64,000 nt of DNA from an uncultured Planctomycetota bacterium (GTDB taxonomy: Bacteria; Planctomycetota; Planctomycetia; Gemmatales; HRBIN36), in assembly GCA_937944855.1 (NCBI GenBank), contig CALFAY010000001.1, positions 60,254 through 124,253 on the forward strand, written 5' to 3'. A program made the translations under genes and the position numbers. The notes beneath the pieces were generated by a model that worked only from the letters and a program-made list of their open reading frames with translations, did no database searches and had not been told where the DNA came from. Shown piece after piece: positions 53,745 to 63,286 of the stretch. How positions within the stretch are numbered: the first letter of the stretch is position 1; each line of letters begins with the position of its first letter.

Positions 53745-55489
53745 GCCTCCAGCGGATTTCCGGGAGAAAAAAGCAGGTTCCCGGTGCCGACGTAGACCCG
53801 TCCCCGGGACACCACCGGCCCGCACCAGACCGGCCCCAGTTCGATCTCCTTGAGCGATCTCCCCGAGGCCGTGTCGAGAGCGACCAGCCGATTACTTACG
53901 GTGGTGGTGAAATAGGCGACGCCGTTGGCGATGGCGATGCCGGAGCCGACCGGATCGCCCACGTCGGTGTACATCGGCTTTTCCCTGGTCCCTCCCACGG
54001 CAGGCACCTTGGGTCGTTCGTGCCGCCAGTTTTCCGCGCGGAGGTCGAGGCTGAGCGAAACGACCCGGCCGCCGGTGGGCGGACGGTAGCCCAGACTGGT
54101 ACCCAGGCCGAGGATGTCGATCCCGTTGGTGTAGATGGCTCGGCCATCGGTGGCGCAGCCGGTTTGAAGTCCGCCGATGACGCTGGGCAGGGCCAGGGTC
54201 CGGGGATCAACGCCTCTGGGCGGATGCTGCGGGGGGCCGGTGTAGATCGGCGTGTGGGCCACGATCTTTCCGGTAGCCGCCTCGAAAACGTAAAACCCGC
54301 CGTTCTTGCAGCCGCAGCCGACGACCTTCGTTGGCTTACCATCGACAGCGATGGTGTAAATCTTGGGCGTGTCGCCGATAGACTGGTCCTTGTATCGCCC
54401 GGTTTTGGAATCGTAGCCAGGCAAGCCGTAGTTCCAGACGTCATCCGGGTTGATCTGCGTGACCCACTTTTCGGCCCCGGTGCGGGAGTCAATCGCAATC
54501 ACGGCGCAGGAATGCTTGGTGGAAAGCAAGGGATCGTCCTTGGTCGGCTGCTTCGGCGAGTTGTGGCAGTCGGTGCCGAAGAAAAGCGTATGCGTCTCGG
54601 CATCGAAGGACGGCGTACACCATACGGAGCCGGTCGAAGGACCGAAGTGATAGGTCTTCGATCCCCAGTCGTGAGTGATCGTGACGGGAGGATCGAGCGG
54701 CCCGGGTTCGGGACCGACATCGTATTTCCAGACGACCTTGCCGGTGTATGGTTCGAGAGCGACGACGAAGCCCCGGCCGGTGCAGCCGCGATTGCGTGGA
54801 TCGGCAGCGCTGGCGTGCTCGAAGGCGCCTCCGGCGACGATGATGTTGCCCTCACCCAGGATCGGCCCGGAAAAGACCGTGTTGGCCGGGTGTGCCCCGG
54901 GAAATGGCTCCTTGCGGGTGTCGATCTTCCACCGCAAATGTCCGGTGAACCGATCCAAAGCATAGATGCTGCCGGCTACTTCGCCGATGTACACCGTGTC
55001 GGCCGTGACCAGCGGCGCGTTCATGAAGCCGTTGGTCGGCAAACCGAAGCCCTGTGATCCGCCGCGTCGTCCTTGCCGCTCAGGGTCCGAATACGACCAT
55101 TTCACTTTGCCGTCCGGCGTGAGCTTGTACACCGCCGGCATCGTCTCCGTGCCGAAGTAAACGTAACCGTTAACCACCGAGACGGCGTGGACGACGCCGA
55201 TCCTCTGCTCGGAGTCCCTGGGCGGAAACCGCCATTTCTCGACAAGATTCTGCACGTTGTCCCGGCTCAGCGTCCGTTCGACGGGGTTGTGCCGGGTGCC
55301 GATCACATCCCGGTTGTACATCGGCCAGTCGTGGGGATCCTCAGAGAGCCGAGCCGAGGGTTTCTCCCCCGGTGGATCAGCCAGGGCGAACGCAGTAGCA
55401 AGGCCGATGGCGACTGTCAGACAAGTCCGCAGGGTTCCGGCGATGCCGGATCGCGGCTTCCATGTCCCGACGGGGGAGGGAGGATTCAT
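53654..55489 (-). CDS. PQQ-like beta-propeller protein, exported
   Basis: 611 aa with a hydrophobic signal at about 18-40. The body contains repeats of the PQQ propeller type (AVYKLTPDGKVKWSY; SIYALDRFTGHLRWKID; VVALEPYTGKVVWKYD; RLVALDTASGRSLKE), so a quinoprotein dehydrogenase-like fold is likely. QINPDDVWNYG resembles the segment of PQQ alcohol dehydrogenases that holds a catalytic Asp. The vicinal CC disulfide of many such enzymes is missing; CGC occurs instead. It may oxidise an alcohol or only bind. ATG 55489 has GGAG at 5 nt. Confidence 0.72.
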   Translation of the reverse strand: MNPPSPVGTWKPRSGIAGTLRTCLTVAIGLATAFALADPPGEKPSARLSEDPHDWPMYNRDVIGTRHNPVERTLSRDNVQNLVEKWRFPPRDSEQRIGVVHAVSVVNGYVYFGTETMPAVYKLTPDGKVKWSYSDPERQGRRGGSQGFGLPTNGFMNAPLVTADTVYIGEVAGSIYALDRFTGHLRWKIDTRKEPFPGAHPANTVFSGPILGEGNIIVAGGAFEHASAADPRNRGCTGRGFVVALEPYTGKVVWKYDVGPEPGPLDPPVTITHDWGSKTYHFGPSTGSVWCTPSFDAETHTLFFGTDCHNSPKQPTKDDPLLSTKHSCAVIAIDSRTGAEKWVTQINPDDVWNYGLPGYDSKTGRYKDQSIGDTPKIYTIAVDGKPTKVVGCGCKNGGFYVFEAATGKIVAHTPIYTGPPQHPPRGVDPRTLALPSVIGGLQTGCATDGRAIYTNGIDILGLGTSLGYRPPTGGRVVSLSLDLRAENWRHERPKVPAVGGTREKPMYTDVGDPVGSGIAIANGVAYFTTTVSNRLVALDTASGRSLKEIELGPVWCGPVVSRGRVYVGTGNLLFSPGNPLEAYFPKSQYGSVISFGLPGEDEVSRMGSGSE

Positions 55490-55508
55490 GCGTTCTCCGT
55501 GAAATCCG

Positions 55509-56189
55509 TTACTTACCGGTGTGTCCGGACACGACGCTGCGCAGCCACTTCAGATCGTCTTCCTTGAGGAGCACCGGCGGAGGCTTCGAGTAGTCGATCC
55601 GGCCATCGAAATGCCGATCGTAGCACCGGCCGAAGACCGCCTGCAAGTCCACGATGAGGTCGCGGTCGTCGGTCGCCAGCGGCAGGCGGATGCGGGGCAG
55701 GCGTTTCCGCAGCGTCGCGGTGTAAATCTCGAAACGGTCCTGCTGCCGCGCCCGGCAGACGCAGACGGCGTAATCGAACTCTGGCAGACCCTCCGTAGAA
55801 ATGTCGAGGCAGGTCGTGCCCTGGAGGACAAGTTCCAGTTCGATGACATTCGCTCCCTGCTTCCGCATCGTCTCGCGGTGGCTCTTGTATTCTTGTCGGC
55901 CCTTGGCCGTGGTGCGGTTGGTCGGACTGATGAGGTCCACTACCGTCACCAAGCGATCCGAGGAGCGTTGGCGGATTTCCACATACTCTTCGTTGTGCTC
56001 CTCCCGCTGGACGGACGTGAACAGAACCACTTCTTCGACATAGCTGCGAATCGCAGGCCGGATGCGATAGCGTTCCCCCAGCGAAGGTTGCAGGACCTCG
56101 ATCAGACCGGCGACCATGCCGGTTTGGAAAACAGGCCAGTGCTCGGCGGATTCCAGATATGGATCCATGCCGGGAAACGGGCATGTCAT
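55509..56189 (-). CDS. DUF4058-family protein
   Basis: 226 aa. It starts with CPFPGMDPYLESAEHWPVFQTGMV, the hallmark of DUF4058. The middle carries VVDLISPTNRTTAKGRQEYKSHRETMRKQGANVIELELVLQG, which recalls the PD-(D/E)xK nuclease fold (D and ELE), but no activity is known to me. Common in planctomycetes and cyanobacteria. AGGAG precedes the ATG. It lies 19 bp upstream of the PQQ gene on the same strand. Confidence 0.85.
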   Translation of the reverse strand: MTCPFPGMDPYLESAEHWPVFQTGMVAGLIEVLQPSLGERYRIRPAIRSYVEEVVLFTSVQREEHNEEYVEIRQRSSDRLVTVVDLISPTNRTTAKGRQEYKSHRETMRKQGANVIELELVLQGTTCLDISTEGLPEFDYAVCVCRARQQDRFEIYTATLRKRLPRIRLPLATDDRDLIVDLQAVFGRCYDRHFDGRIDYSKPPPVLLKEDDLKWLRSVVSGHTGK

Positions 56190-56258
56190 GAATGCACTCC
56201 TGATGACAAGCCTCAGTGATTGTGAGCATCAGCAAGCGAGGAATTAACTTTTATTTTC

Positions 56259-57608
56259 ATGCTCGGCGCGGCAGACTTCAACAGGGTACTGGTAAAGTTC
56301 AGGCTCCCACGGGCGAATAACCTCAAGGGAAGCGCGTCTTCCAGCGATCCATTGGGCCAGCTTTTTATCGCGTCGGGGTGGGGTTTGAGAATTCTCGACT
56401 ACTTCATGAATGTGTTTGTGAACCCAGAGGACGAAGCCGGTCTGCGTCAGGCTGTCCAGGGCCGACGGCAGCAGGCTCCGGTGCCGGTCTTCTGGCTCTT
56501 CGGCAAGACCCAGAGCGGCAAGACCTCGCTGATCCGCTATCTGACCGGGGCGGAGGATGCCGAGATCGGCTCCGGGTTCAAGCCGACTACCCGCTTCACT
56601 CGCCGGTATCAGTTCCCCACGGAAGATGCTCCGCTGCTGACCTTTCTGGACACACGGGGACTCGACGAACCGAGCTACGATCCGACGGAGGACCTCCAGA
56701 AATTCCACGACGAGGCCCATGCGATGGTAGTCACAGTGCGGGCCACCGACCACGCCTTGGAAAACGTCGTCAACCACCTGCGACGGATCCGGCAGGCCGA
56801 ACCGCAGCGGCCAGTGCTTCTGGTCGTCACCTGCCTGCACGAAGCCTATCCGCAGCAGCAGCATCCGCTGCCCTATCCGTTCCAGAACGGCTGGGACGTC
56901 TCCACTTCCGCGGCTCCCGAAGCCCTCATCCGCTCTTTGGCAGAGCACCGCCGCCGCTTCGACGGACTTGCTGACCGCTACGTCGCCGTGGATCTGACCA
57001 AACCCGAAGAGGGTTTCAACGATCCCAACTATGGGGGAGAAATACTCAAACAGGCACTCATCGACATTTTGCCAGAGGCCTATCGGCAAATATTGATCCG
57101 CTTCGAGGACGCCAGCAAAGACCTCCGGGACTGGTACGAACGCCGAGCACAACCGTACATCATCAGCTGCAGCGTGCTGGCAGGCAGCTTAGCCCTGGTG
57201 CCGCTACCGTTGCTCGAACTCCCGGCGATTGTCGCCGTGCAGGTGATGATGGCCCGCAAACTGGCTCAGTTATACGGACTGGAGTTTGACAAGAAGCGGT
57301 TTGGGGAACTGGCCGGGGCGATCGGAATGGGAGTCATCATCCGCCAGATCCGGCGTGAACTGGCGAAGGTGATTCCCTACGTTGGTTCGGTGCTGGCTGC
57401 GGCCTTCGCGGCCGCTTCGACCTATGCCCTGGGCAGGGCCTTCTGCTACTACTACAGCGCGATCCTCAAAGGACACGTTCCCAAGGCGGAGGACATCCGC
57501 CGGTTTTACGACGAGGAGTTGAAACGCGTGGAGCGCTACTGGAAGGCGCGGTTCCAGAGCAGCCCAGAACAGGCCGCGTCGTCCGCCACTTCCTCGCCAC
57601 CTGGCTGA
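56259..57608 (+). CDS. Membrane GTPase with DUF697-type C-terminus
   Basis: 449 aa. P-loop GKTQSGKTS (82-90), G3 motif DTRG (131-134); the G4 position is atypical (VVTCLHE). A hydrophobic hairpin at about 300-325 is followed by QVMMARKLAQLYGLEFDKKRFGELAGAIG, resembling DUF697/YcjF. Such proteins sit on the inner face of the membrane. The N-terminus is uncertain: ATG 56259 lacks a ribosome binding site; ATG 56406 (MNVFVNPEDE) is possible. The gene is followed after 17 bp by a second GTPase. Confidence 0.82.
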   Translation: MLGAADFNRVLVKFRLPRANNLKGSASSSDPLGQLFIASGWGLRILDYFMNVFVNPEDEAGLRQAVQGRRQQAPVPVFWLFGKTQSGKTSLIRYLTGAEDAEIGSGFKPTTRFTRRYQFPTEDAPLLTFLDTRGLDEPSYDPTEDLQKFHDEAHAMVVTVRATDHALENVVNHLRRIRQAEPQRPVLLVVTCLHEAYPQQQHPLPYPFQNGWDVSTSAAPEALIRSLAEHRRRFDGLADRYVAVDLTKPEEGFNDPNYGGEILKQALIDILPEAYRQILIRFEDASKDLRDWYERRAQPYIISCSVLAGSLALVPLPLLELPAIVAVQVMMARKLAQLYGLEFDKKRFGELAGAIGMGVIIRQIRRELAKVIPYVGSVLAAAFAAASTYALGRAFCYYYSAILKGHVPKAEDIRRFYDEELKRVERYWKARFQSSPEQAASSATSSPPG

Positions 57609-57625
57609 ACCTGCGAGAGGTCCCC

Positions 57626-59263
57626 ATGATTCCGATTGCCCGTTGGCGTCTGATCGTCCTTGCTATCCTCGGTGCCGTTCCGCTGCTCGTCCTTCTGGTG
57701 CTGGGGGTAGTCTGGCTGTGGCAATTGCCGTGGGAGGCTCGCCTGTCGGTGTATCTGGGTCTGCTGGCCTTCTGGTCCGCGACGGCGATCTTGTCCTGGC
57801 ACTGGCAGATCGGCGGCAATCTTTTGCCCAGACCGAAACCTCCCGATCAGTTCGCCTACTCCGACCGGGACAAGGAGGCTTGGAAACTGGTCCTCTCCCG
57901 GATCGAAAAAGCCGCCCAGGAGGATCCCCAGAAGTTCGTGGCCATTCAAACCTATCTCGACACTGGTCGGGAGATGGCTCAAGAACTGGCTCAGTTTTAC
58001 CATCCGGCAGCGAAGGACCCCGTCGGCAAACTGACCGTGCTCGAAGTGCTGGCCGTCATTCAGTTGGCTTCCGAAGACTTGTGGGAATTGTTGGACGAGA
58101 AACTTCCCGGCAGTCACTTGCTGACCATAGACCAATGGCGGGCTTTGCCCAAGGCAGCTGAGTGGTATCGCACCGTCATGCCGCTGTACTGGGCCGGCTC
58201 AGCCATCCTTGATCCGATTGGAGCGCTCATCCGCTATACCGCCAGCCGCGTCGGAATCGGCTCGTTTGTGGACCGCTTGCAAAAGAACGTCGTGCTGTGG
58301 TTCTACACCAACTTCCTTCTTCGGATGGGGCATTATCTGATCGAAGTCAACAGTGGACGGCTGAAGATCGGAGCCAGACGCTATCGGGAACTGGTTGCGG
58401 CAGCCCGGGGCCAATCGGGGACAGATGGACAGCCTGCGGAAAGCCGGGCGGAGCCGGAACCCAGAACGAAACCGATTCCGATCCAGATCACCGTGCTGGG
58501 CCGGGTCAAGGCGGGCAAATCGAGTCTCATCAACGCCTTGCTTGGCGAACAGCGGGCCGCCACGGACGTCCTGCCGCTGACGAAGGAAATCACCCGCTAC
58601 CACCTCAAACCCAAGGGCATCGAGGACTCGCTGACGATTCTGGACACGGTCGGGTACGGCAATGAAGGACCACGTCAGGATCAATTACAGGAGACGCTGG
58701 AAGCGGCCAGAAACTCGGACATTCTCCTCATCGTCCTTAACGCACGCGATCCGGGACGACAGGCAGACGTCATGCTCCTGGATGCCATCGAGAACTATTT
58801 CCGCACCCGCCCCGAATTGCGCCGACCGCACCTGTTCGCGGTCATGACGCACATCGACCTGTTGCCCCCGAGTCTGGAGTGGCAGCCGCCGTATGACTTC
58901 CAGAAACCGACGCGGACCAAGGAGAAAAACATCGCCGAAGCGTGTGAGGTCGTCAAGCAATCCTTGGGAAATCGGGCCGCGGTAGTGCCGGTCTGTACGC
59001 AATCCGGCAAGCTCTACGGCGTGGAGGAATTCCTGTTGCCCTTGATCGTCAGCGTGCTTGACGAAAGCCGTGCCATCGCCCTGCTGCGTACGATCAAGAA
59101 CGAGTCGGACGCCCGAGCGCTGAACCGTCTGTGGGACCAGCTTTTGCACGCCGGGGGAAAAATCCTCGACGTGCTTTTGTCAAATCGGCCGACTATCAGC
59201 CCGCCGAGCAGTCCGGGTCAGTTGTACGCCAGCCACTCGACCTCGGACAAGCGCGAGGCATGA
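57626..59263 (+). CDS. Membrane-anchored GTPase of Era/YcjX-like fold
   Basis: 545 aa. Two membrane segments at about 9-32 and 42-58, a helical region to about 260, then a G domain: GRVKAGKSS (292-300), G3 DTVGYG (340-345), and VMTHIDLL, standing for the NKxD motif with T in place of N. It differs from the preceding GTPase in domain order (G domain at the C-terminus). GAGAGG precedes the start. The last 46 bp overlap a convergent small gene. Confidence 0.83.
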   Translation: MIPIARWRLIVLAILGAVPLLVLLVLGVVWLWQLPWEARLSVYLGLLAFWSATAILSWHWQIGGNLLPRPKPPDQFAYSDRDKEAWKLVLSRIEKAAQEDPQKFVAIQTYLDTGREMAQELAQFYHPAAKDPVGKLTVLEVLAVIQLASEDLWELLDEKLPGSHLLTIDQWRALPKAAEWYRTVMPLYWAGSAILDPIGALIRYTASRVGIGSFVDRLQKNVVLWFYTNFLLRMGHYLIEVNSGRLKIGARRYRELVAAARGQSGTDGQPAESRAEPEPRTKPIPIQITVLGRVKAGKSSLINALLGEQRAATDVLPLTKEITRYHLKPKGIEDSLTILDTVGYGNEGPRQDQLQETLEAARNSDILLIVLNARDPGRQADVMLLDAIENYFRTRPELRRPHLFAVMTHIDLLPPSLEWQPPYDFQKPTRTKEKNIAEACEVVKQSLGNRAAVVPVCTQSGKLYGVEEFLLPLIVSVLDESRAIALLRTIKNESDARALNRLWDQLLHAGGKILDVLLSNRPTISPPSSPGQLYASHSTSDKREA

Positions 59264-59538
59264 CGACCGGGTAACAGGGCCGAGAGCGGCTCGGCCGTCG
59301 GCGTCCGCTCTGCTGGCGGCTCCAGACGATCCGGCACATCCGTCGTCGAACCGGCGTGAACCAGCCCAAGCACTTCCCGCAGGCGTAGCAGATCCGCAGC
59401 GCTGCACCAAAGGTGCAACACGTCGTCCTTGGAAACCGCCGACACCTTGAACCCGCCGTTTTCCCGCTGGAGGCTATAGCAGCGGGATTTGCCGTCACGC
59501 AGGTCGATGACGGTGACCTGATGGTGTTCGATGCGCAT
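59218..59538 (-). CDS. Small protein of unknown function downstream of spoVG
   Basis: 106 aa. The first half (MRIEHHQVTVIDLRDGKSRCYSLQRENG...) looks like a compact beta-rich fold; the second half is polar. The start is well supported by AAGGAG at 5-6 nt. It follows spoVG by 30 bp and is likely co-transcribed with it. I do not recognise the family. Confidence 0.6.
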   Translation of the reverse strand: MRIEHHQVTVIDLRDGKSRCYSLQRENGGFKVSAVSKDDVLHLWCSAADLLRLREVLGLVHAGSTTDVPDRLEPPAERTPTAEPLSALLPGRHASRLSEVEWLAYN

Positions 59539-59568
59539 GAAATCTCCTTGAAGGGGTAACGCGGTGGA

Positions 59569-60150
59569 CTAATCGAGGATTCCCGCGCCGAAGGACCGCT
59601 CCGAGCTCGGTTCGCTGGTATTGGCGTGACGGTGCCCCGAACGGTTGTCGTGGCCGGGGTGACGCCGGTAGGGTTCGCTGCGGCGGTCCAGGCTGTTGAT
59701 GACCTGCTCGTAATCATCGTAATCCCCGGCGTCGATTTCGTCGTAGCGACAGACGTAGCCGGGCTGCTTGGCCTTCTCCTGCTCCTCGTGGAAGGCCTTG
59801 ATGATCGCGTTCTGGACGAACTCACGGCAGGCGGAGTTGATGGGATGGGCGATGTCCGCATGCAGTTTGATGCGTCCATCGGCGTCGCGGACGGCCCGGT
59901 CCTCATTGAGCCGCGTCCCGCACTGGTTGCAGTAGCGTGCCCTCAAATGGTTCTTGCAGCTGCACTCCGGGCAGCGGTCGGTCAGCTTGCGACTGGGCAT
60001 AGCCACGAACGATCCCTTGGCCCCTTCGATGATCTTGAGGTCCCGGATGACGAACATGTTGTCGAAGGTGATGGAGCAGAAGGCTTGAAGCCTCTCGTTG
60101 TTGCTCTCCTTGGCATCCATGAGCTTGATGCGGATTTCGGTGATTTCCAC
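59569..60150 (-). CDS. spoVG: SpoVG-family protein with inserted zinc ribbon
   Basis: 193 aa. The SpoVG fold is split: residues 1-53 ([10 protein letters not shown]...[30 protein letters not shown]) and 97-122 ([23 protein letters not shown]). Between them lies a zinc-ribbon insertion with C60, C63, C74 and C77 (CPEC...CNQC). After 125 comes a polar tail. SpoVG proteins bind nucleic acid and regulate gene expression post-transcriptionally or on DNA. GTG start at 60150 with AAGGAGG at 6 nt. It follows ispE by 84 bp, a neighbourhood also known from Bacillus (ispE-purR-yabJ-spoVG). Confidence 0.9.
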   Translation of the reverse strand: MEITEIRIKLMDAKESNNERLQAFCSITFDNMFVIRDLKIIEGAKGSFVAMPSRKLTDRCPECSCKNHLRARYCNQCGTRLNEDRAVRDADGRIKLHADIAHPINSACREFVQNAIIKAFHEEQEKAKQPGYVCRYDEIDAGDYDDYEQVINSLDRRSEPYRRHPGHDNRSGHRHANTSEPSSERSFGAGILD

Positions 60151-60234
60151 GGCTGTCCTCCTTGAGCGGATCGGGCGGGCAACGGCAGTATCCCGACGAG
60201 CCGATGACTGCGCCGATCCTGGGAAACCTTCTCC

Positions 60235-61134
60235 TTATTTCTGATCCTCACTGCGAACGACCAGAACTCTCCAGGAAAGGTCCGACCTTTCCTGGTTCAG
60301 GAGCTTTTCAGCCTGTCTGGCCAGGGACTTAGCCTCGGCGGCGTCGCGGCACAGGGCGAAGTAGCTCGAACCACTGCCGCTCATGGCATGGCCGAGCGGA
60401 TCGAGCTTTCGGAACACCAGTCGCATGATGCGCACCTCCGGGGCCAGTATCTCAGCCGCTTCTTGCAGGCGGTTGTGCAGGTGAGCCGCGATGGCCTCGA
60501 TGTCGCCCCGCTGCACCGCTCTGCGCATCGGCTCCGGCGAAACCGGAACCTCGGGAACACGACTTTGCCGATACACCTCTGCCGTGGACAAGCCGCGGGG
60601 CGGACAGGCCAGCACGAAATGCAACGTCGTCGGCAATCGCACCGGCTCCAGGATCTCGCCGCGGCCCAAGCCCCATGCCGAAGGACCGTTCAGGAAGAAC
60701 GGCACGTCGCTGCCCAGTTGAGCAGCTAATGGTTCAAGCTCCTCGTCGGACAGGGCAAGCTGCCAGAGCTTTCGCAGTCCGACCAGTGTGGCTGCCGCGT
60801 CGCTGCTGCCGCCACCCAGTCCGGCCTGCATCGGGATCCGCTTGGCGAGCCGGATCATCGCACCACGCCTGATTCCCACGCGATCCCGCAGCAGTTGGGC
60901 GGCCCGGACGATTAGATTGGTCTTATCCACGGGCACGGCCGGGTTGTCACAGCTCAGTTGAATGTCTCCGGTTGCTTCCTCCTCGAATTCCAAATGGTCA
61001 CACAAACCGACGGCCACGAAGAACGTGCAGATCTCGTGATAGCCGTCCGCCCGTTTGCCGAGAATCTCCAGAAACAGGTTCACCTTGGCCGGTGTCTGGA
61101 TTCGGATGATGCCAGATTGGCTTTCGATGCGCAT
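60235..61134 (-). CDS. ispE: 4-diphosphocytidyl-2-C-methyl-D-erythritol kinase
   Basis: 299 aa GHMP kinase of the MEP isoprenoid pathway. N-terminal TPAKVNLFLEILGKRADGYHEI, the ATP loop PMQAGLGGGSSDAAATL, and the C-terminal GHAMSGSGSSYFALC motif are intact. I start it at ATG 61134; no strong ribosome binding site is visible, and the open frame to 61317 has no protein character. First gene of a leftward unit with spoVG. Confidence 0.95.
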   Translation of the reverse strand: MRIESQSGIIRIQTPAKVNLFLEILGKRADGYHEICTFFVAVGLCDHLEFEEEATGDIQLSCDNPAVPVDKTNLIVRAAQLLRDRVGIRRGAMIRLAKRIPMQAGLGGGSSDAAATLVGLRKLWQLALSDEELEPLAAQLGSDVPFFLNGPSAWGLGRGEILEPVRLPTTLHFVLACPPRGLSTAEVYRQSRVPEVPVSPEPMRRAVQRGDIEAIAAHLHNRLQEAAEILAPEVRIMRLVFRKLDPLGHAMSGSGSSYFALCRDAAEAKSLARQAEKLLNQERSDLSWRVLVVRSEDQK

Positions 61135-61450
61135 CCGAAAGATGAGCGGGGAGAAGATCGCCCATTCCCTGAGCCTGTGCCGATGAGTACATGACCCGGA
61201 AAAATCCTTTTTTACGGGTCGGCTGCCGGGTTGAGCGGCCCCGGTCGCCGCGATGTTTCCCAGTTGCCGTTCGTCAGCTGCGGGGCGAATCTTAGCCAAT
61301 CGGTCCAGCCCGGTCAAGTTCGATCTTTAGCTTGCTTGCGGCGATGGGGAAGGCTTCCAGAGACAAAGGCCGGTCGGCATTGTTCCAGAACCGGGGCGGG
61401 CTTTATCATGTCTCGCTCTGACACCACTCGGCGGCAGGGAGGCTGCGTTC
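61135..61450. other. Divergent intergenic region between ispE and the GT39 gene
   Basis: 316 bp without a gene. It contains an inverted repeat at 61193-61220. No clear sigma70 promoter is visible on either strand. Confidence 0.6.
61193..61220. repeat. Inverted repeat upstream of ispE
   Basis: GACCCG (61193-61198) and CGGGTC (61215-61220) enclose an A5/T6 pair around TCC, giving a nearly perfect 28-bp palindrome. It lies about 60 bp before the ispE start. Either an operator or a transcript hairpin. Confidence 0.55.
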
Positions 61451-63226
61451 ATGGCTGTCGTTCACTCATCTCCAAGAACTTCCGGTGACCCGTCCCTCCG
61501 CAACTGGCGCTTTGCTTTGCATTTGGCTAAGCCGAGCCGCTCGTTCGATCCGACGTGTTCGGCCATTTTGTGTCTGCTCGGCGTGGTGCTCTGGAGCGGC
61601 GTCATATGCTGGCACGGGTTGACGGTCGGGGAGTTGTACCGGACCGAAGCCTTGCGGGCGATCATCGGAGCCGAAATGCTGCGCAGCGGCGATTGGATCG
61701 TGCCTCGGCTCTACGGCGAGCCGTTGCTGACCAAACCGCCGGGGATGTATGCCGCCATCGCCGCGGCAAGCTGGCTGCGCGGTGAAGTCGTTGAATGGAC
61801 AGCCCGACTGCCTTCGGCATTCTCGGCCACCGTGCTTATGCTGCTTTTGTACTGGTATTTCGCTCGCAATGTCGGTCGGCTCGGCGGACTGATCGCGGCC
61901 TTGATCACGCCGTGCACGATGCTCTGGCTCGACAAGGCCGTTGCGGCTGAGATCGACATGCTTCAGGTGTTCTGGGTCGGAGCGGCTTTGCTTTTCTTTT
62001 TCCGGGCCGTGGAGGCCGAGGAAGCGGCTGATGAACTGAGATCCCGCCTGGCCGCCTGGCCGTGGTGGGTGGCGGCCTTACTGTGCGTGGCCGGGGGCGT
62101 GCTGACCAAGTGGACGGCTCCGGCGTTCTTCTACGCCGCGGCGATTCCGTTCGTGATCTGGCGTCGGCATCCGCTGATTCTGCTTTCGTGGCGACATCTG
62201 ACGGCGGCAGTCCTGGCGGCAGGTGTGTGTCTGGCTTGGGTAGCTTTGGTGGTCAGCCAAGCGGGCTGGGACACGTTTTACACGACGGTACGCAACGAGG
62301 CTCTGCCGAGGCTGTCGCACAGTCATCATGTGGGCGGCTTCTGGGAGCAGTTTGGCGAAACCATCCTGCATCCTTTCAAACTGTTGGCGGTGAATCTCCC
62401 CTGGTCCGGCTTCGCCCTGGCCAGTTTGTTCCCAGGGTTTCTGAAACTTTGGGATGAATGCGGTCGAAGGCTAGTGCAGGCCATGCACTGCTGGACGTGG
62501 CCGAACCTGATCCTTTGGACGATTCTGCCCGACCACGCCACGCGGCACAGCTTTCCGCTGTTTGCAGGCATCACTGGCCTGGCAGCCATTGCCTGGCTGG
62601 CGTACCTGGAAGGCCGCTTGAGTCCAACGCAAAGCAGGTGGTTCGCACGCTTCGCGGCTTTGAGTCTGGCCGTCTTTGCGGTGGGGGCGGTGTCGGGTTC
62701 CTTGATCGGGTTCCAACTGGCGATCTCGCTGTGGTGGCTCGTTCTTCTCCTTAGCGGCATCGGCTGCTGGCTGGCCGTGGCCGGGTTGCACGCTTTGCGT
62801 CAAGCTCAACCGGGACGGGTGTTCCTTGCCTTCTTGTTCACCTGGATTATCGTGAAGCTGGCTTTCGTTCACCTTTACGTCCCCATCCGTAATCACGGTC
62901 GGCAACCGCGAGAGAAAGCGGCCATCCTGACCCAGCATGTTTCGGAGGGGAAGACGCTCTACGTGTTCCGGCTCAAGGACGAGGGCATCATGTTCTATTA
63001 CGGTCGGCCGGTCGTGCGGCTGAGGCACATCAAAGATCTGCCCAAGAACGAGCAAGCGGTCTGGTGCATTTTGCAGCAGGATGAATTCGACGAGTTCGCA
63101 CACAAACCTGGCTGGGAAGTGACGACAGCAATTCCTCTGGAGGATGAGCAAGGCGATCCCATCGTTCTAGTGGAACTGCGTCGCCAAAGCGAGGAAACAG
63201 GTGTGCTCGTAGCAATCTGTTACTGA
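61451..63226 (+). CDS. GT39/ArnT-like membrane glycosyltransferase
   Basis: 591 aa, about 12 membrane segments in the first 470 residues followed by a soluble C-terminal domain. The first periplasmic loop has GELYRTEALRAIIGAEMLRSGDWIVPRLYGEPLLTKPPGMY, the pattern of ArnT and related lipid-linked sugar transferases. Such enzymes move a sugar from polyprenyl phosphate to lipid A or proteins outside the inner membrane. ATG 61451 has GGGAGG at 8 nt. Confidence 0.82.
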   Translation: MAVVHSSPRTSGDPSLRNWRFALHLAKPSRSFDPTCSAILCLLGVVLWSGVICWHGLTVGELYRTEALRAIIGAEMLRSGDWIVPRLYGEPLLTKPPGMYAAIAAASWLRGEVVEWTARLPSAFSATVLMLLLYWYFARNVGRLGGLIAALITPCTMLWLDKAVAAEIDMLQVFWVGAALLFFFRAVEAEEAADELRSRLAAWPWWVAALLCVAGGVLTKWTAPAFFYAAAIPFVIWRRHPLILLSWRHLTAAVLAAGVCLAWVALVVSQAGWDTFYTTVRNEALPRLSHSHHVGGFWEQFGETILHPFKLLAVNLPWSGFALASLFPGFLKLWDECGRRLVQAMHCWTWPNLILWTILPDHATRHSFPLFAGITGLAAIAWLAYLEGRLSPTQSRWFARFAALSLAVFAVGAVSGSLIGFQLAISLWWLVLLLSGIGCWLAVAGLHALRQAQPGRVFLAFLFTWIIVKLAFVHLYVPIRNHGRQPREKAAILTQHVSEGKTLYVFRLKDEGIMFYYGRPVVRLRHIKDLPKNEQAVWCILQQDEFDEFAHKPGWEVTTAIPLEDEQGDPIVLVELRRQSEETGVLVAICY

Positions 63227-63286
63227 CCAGCGCTAGTTTCCTCCCCGGAGCCGCGACCGCCAGGGGCGGCATGGAGCCGGGACTAC

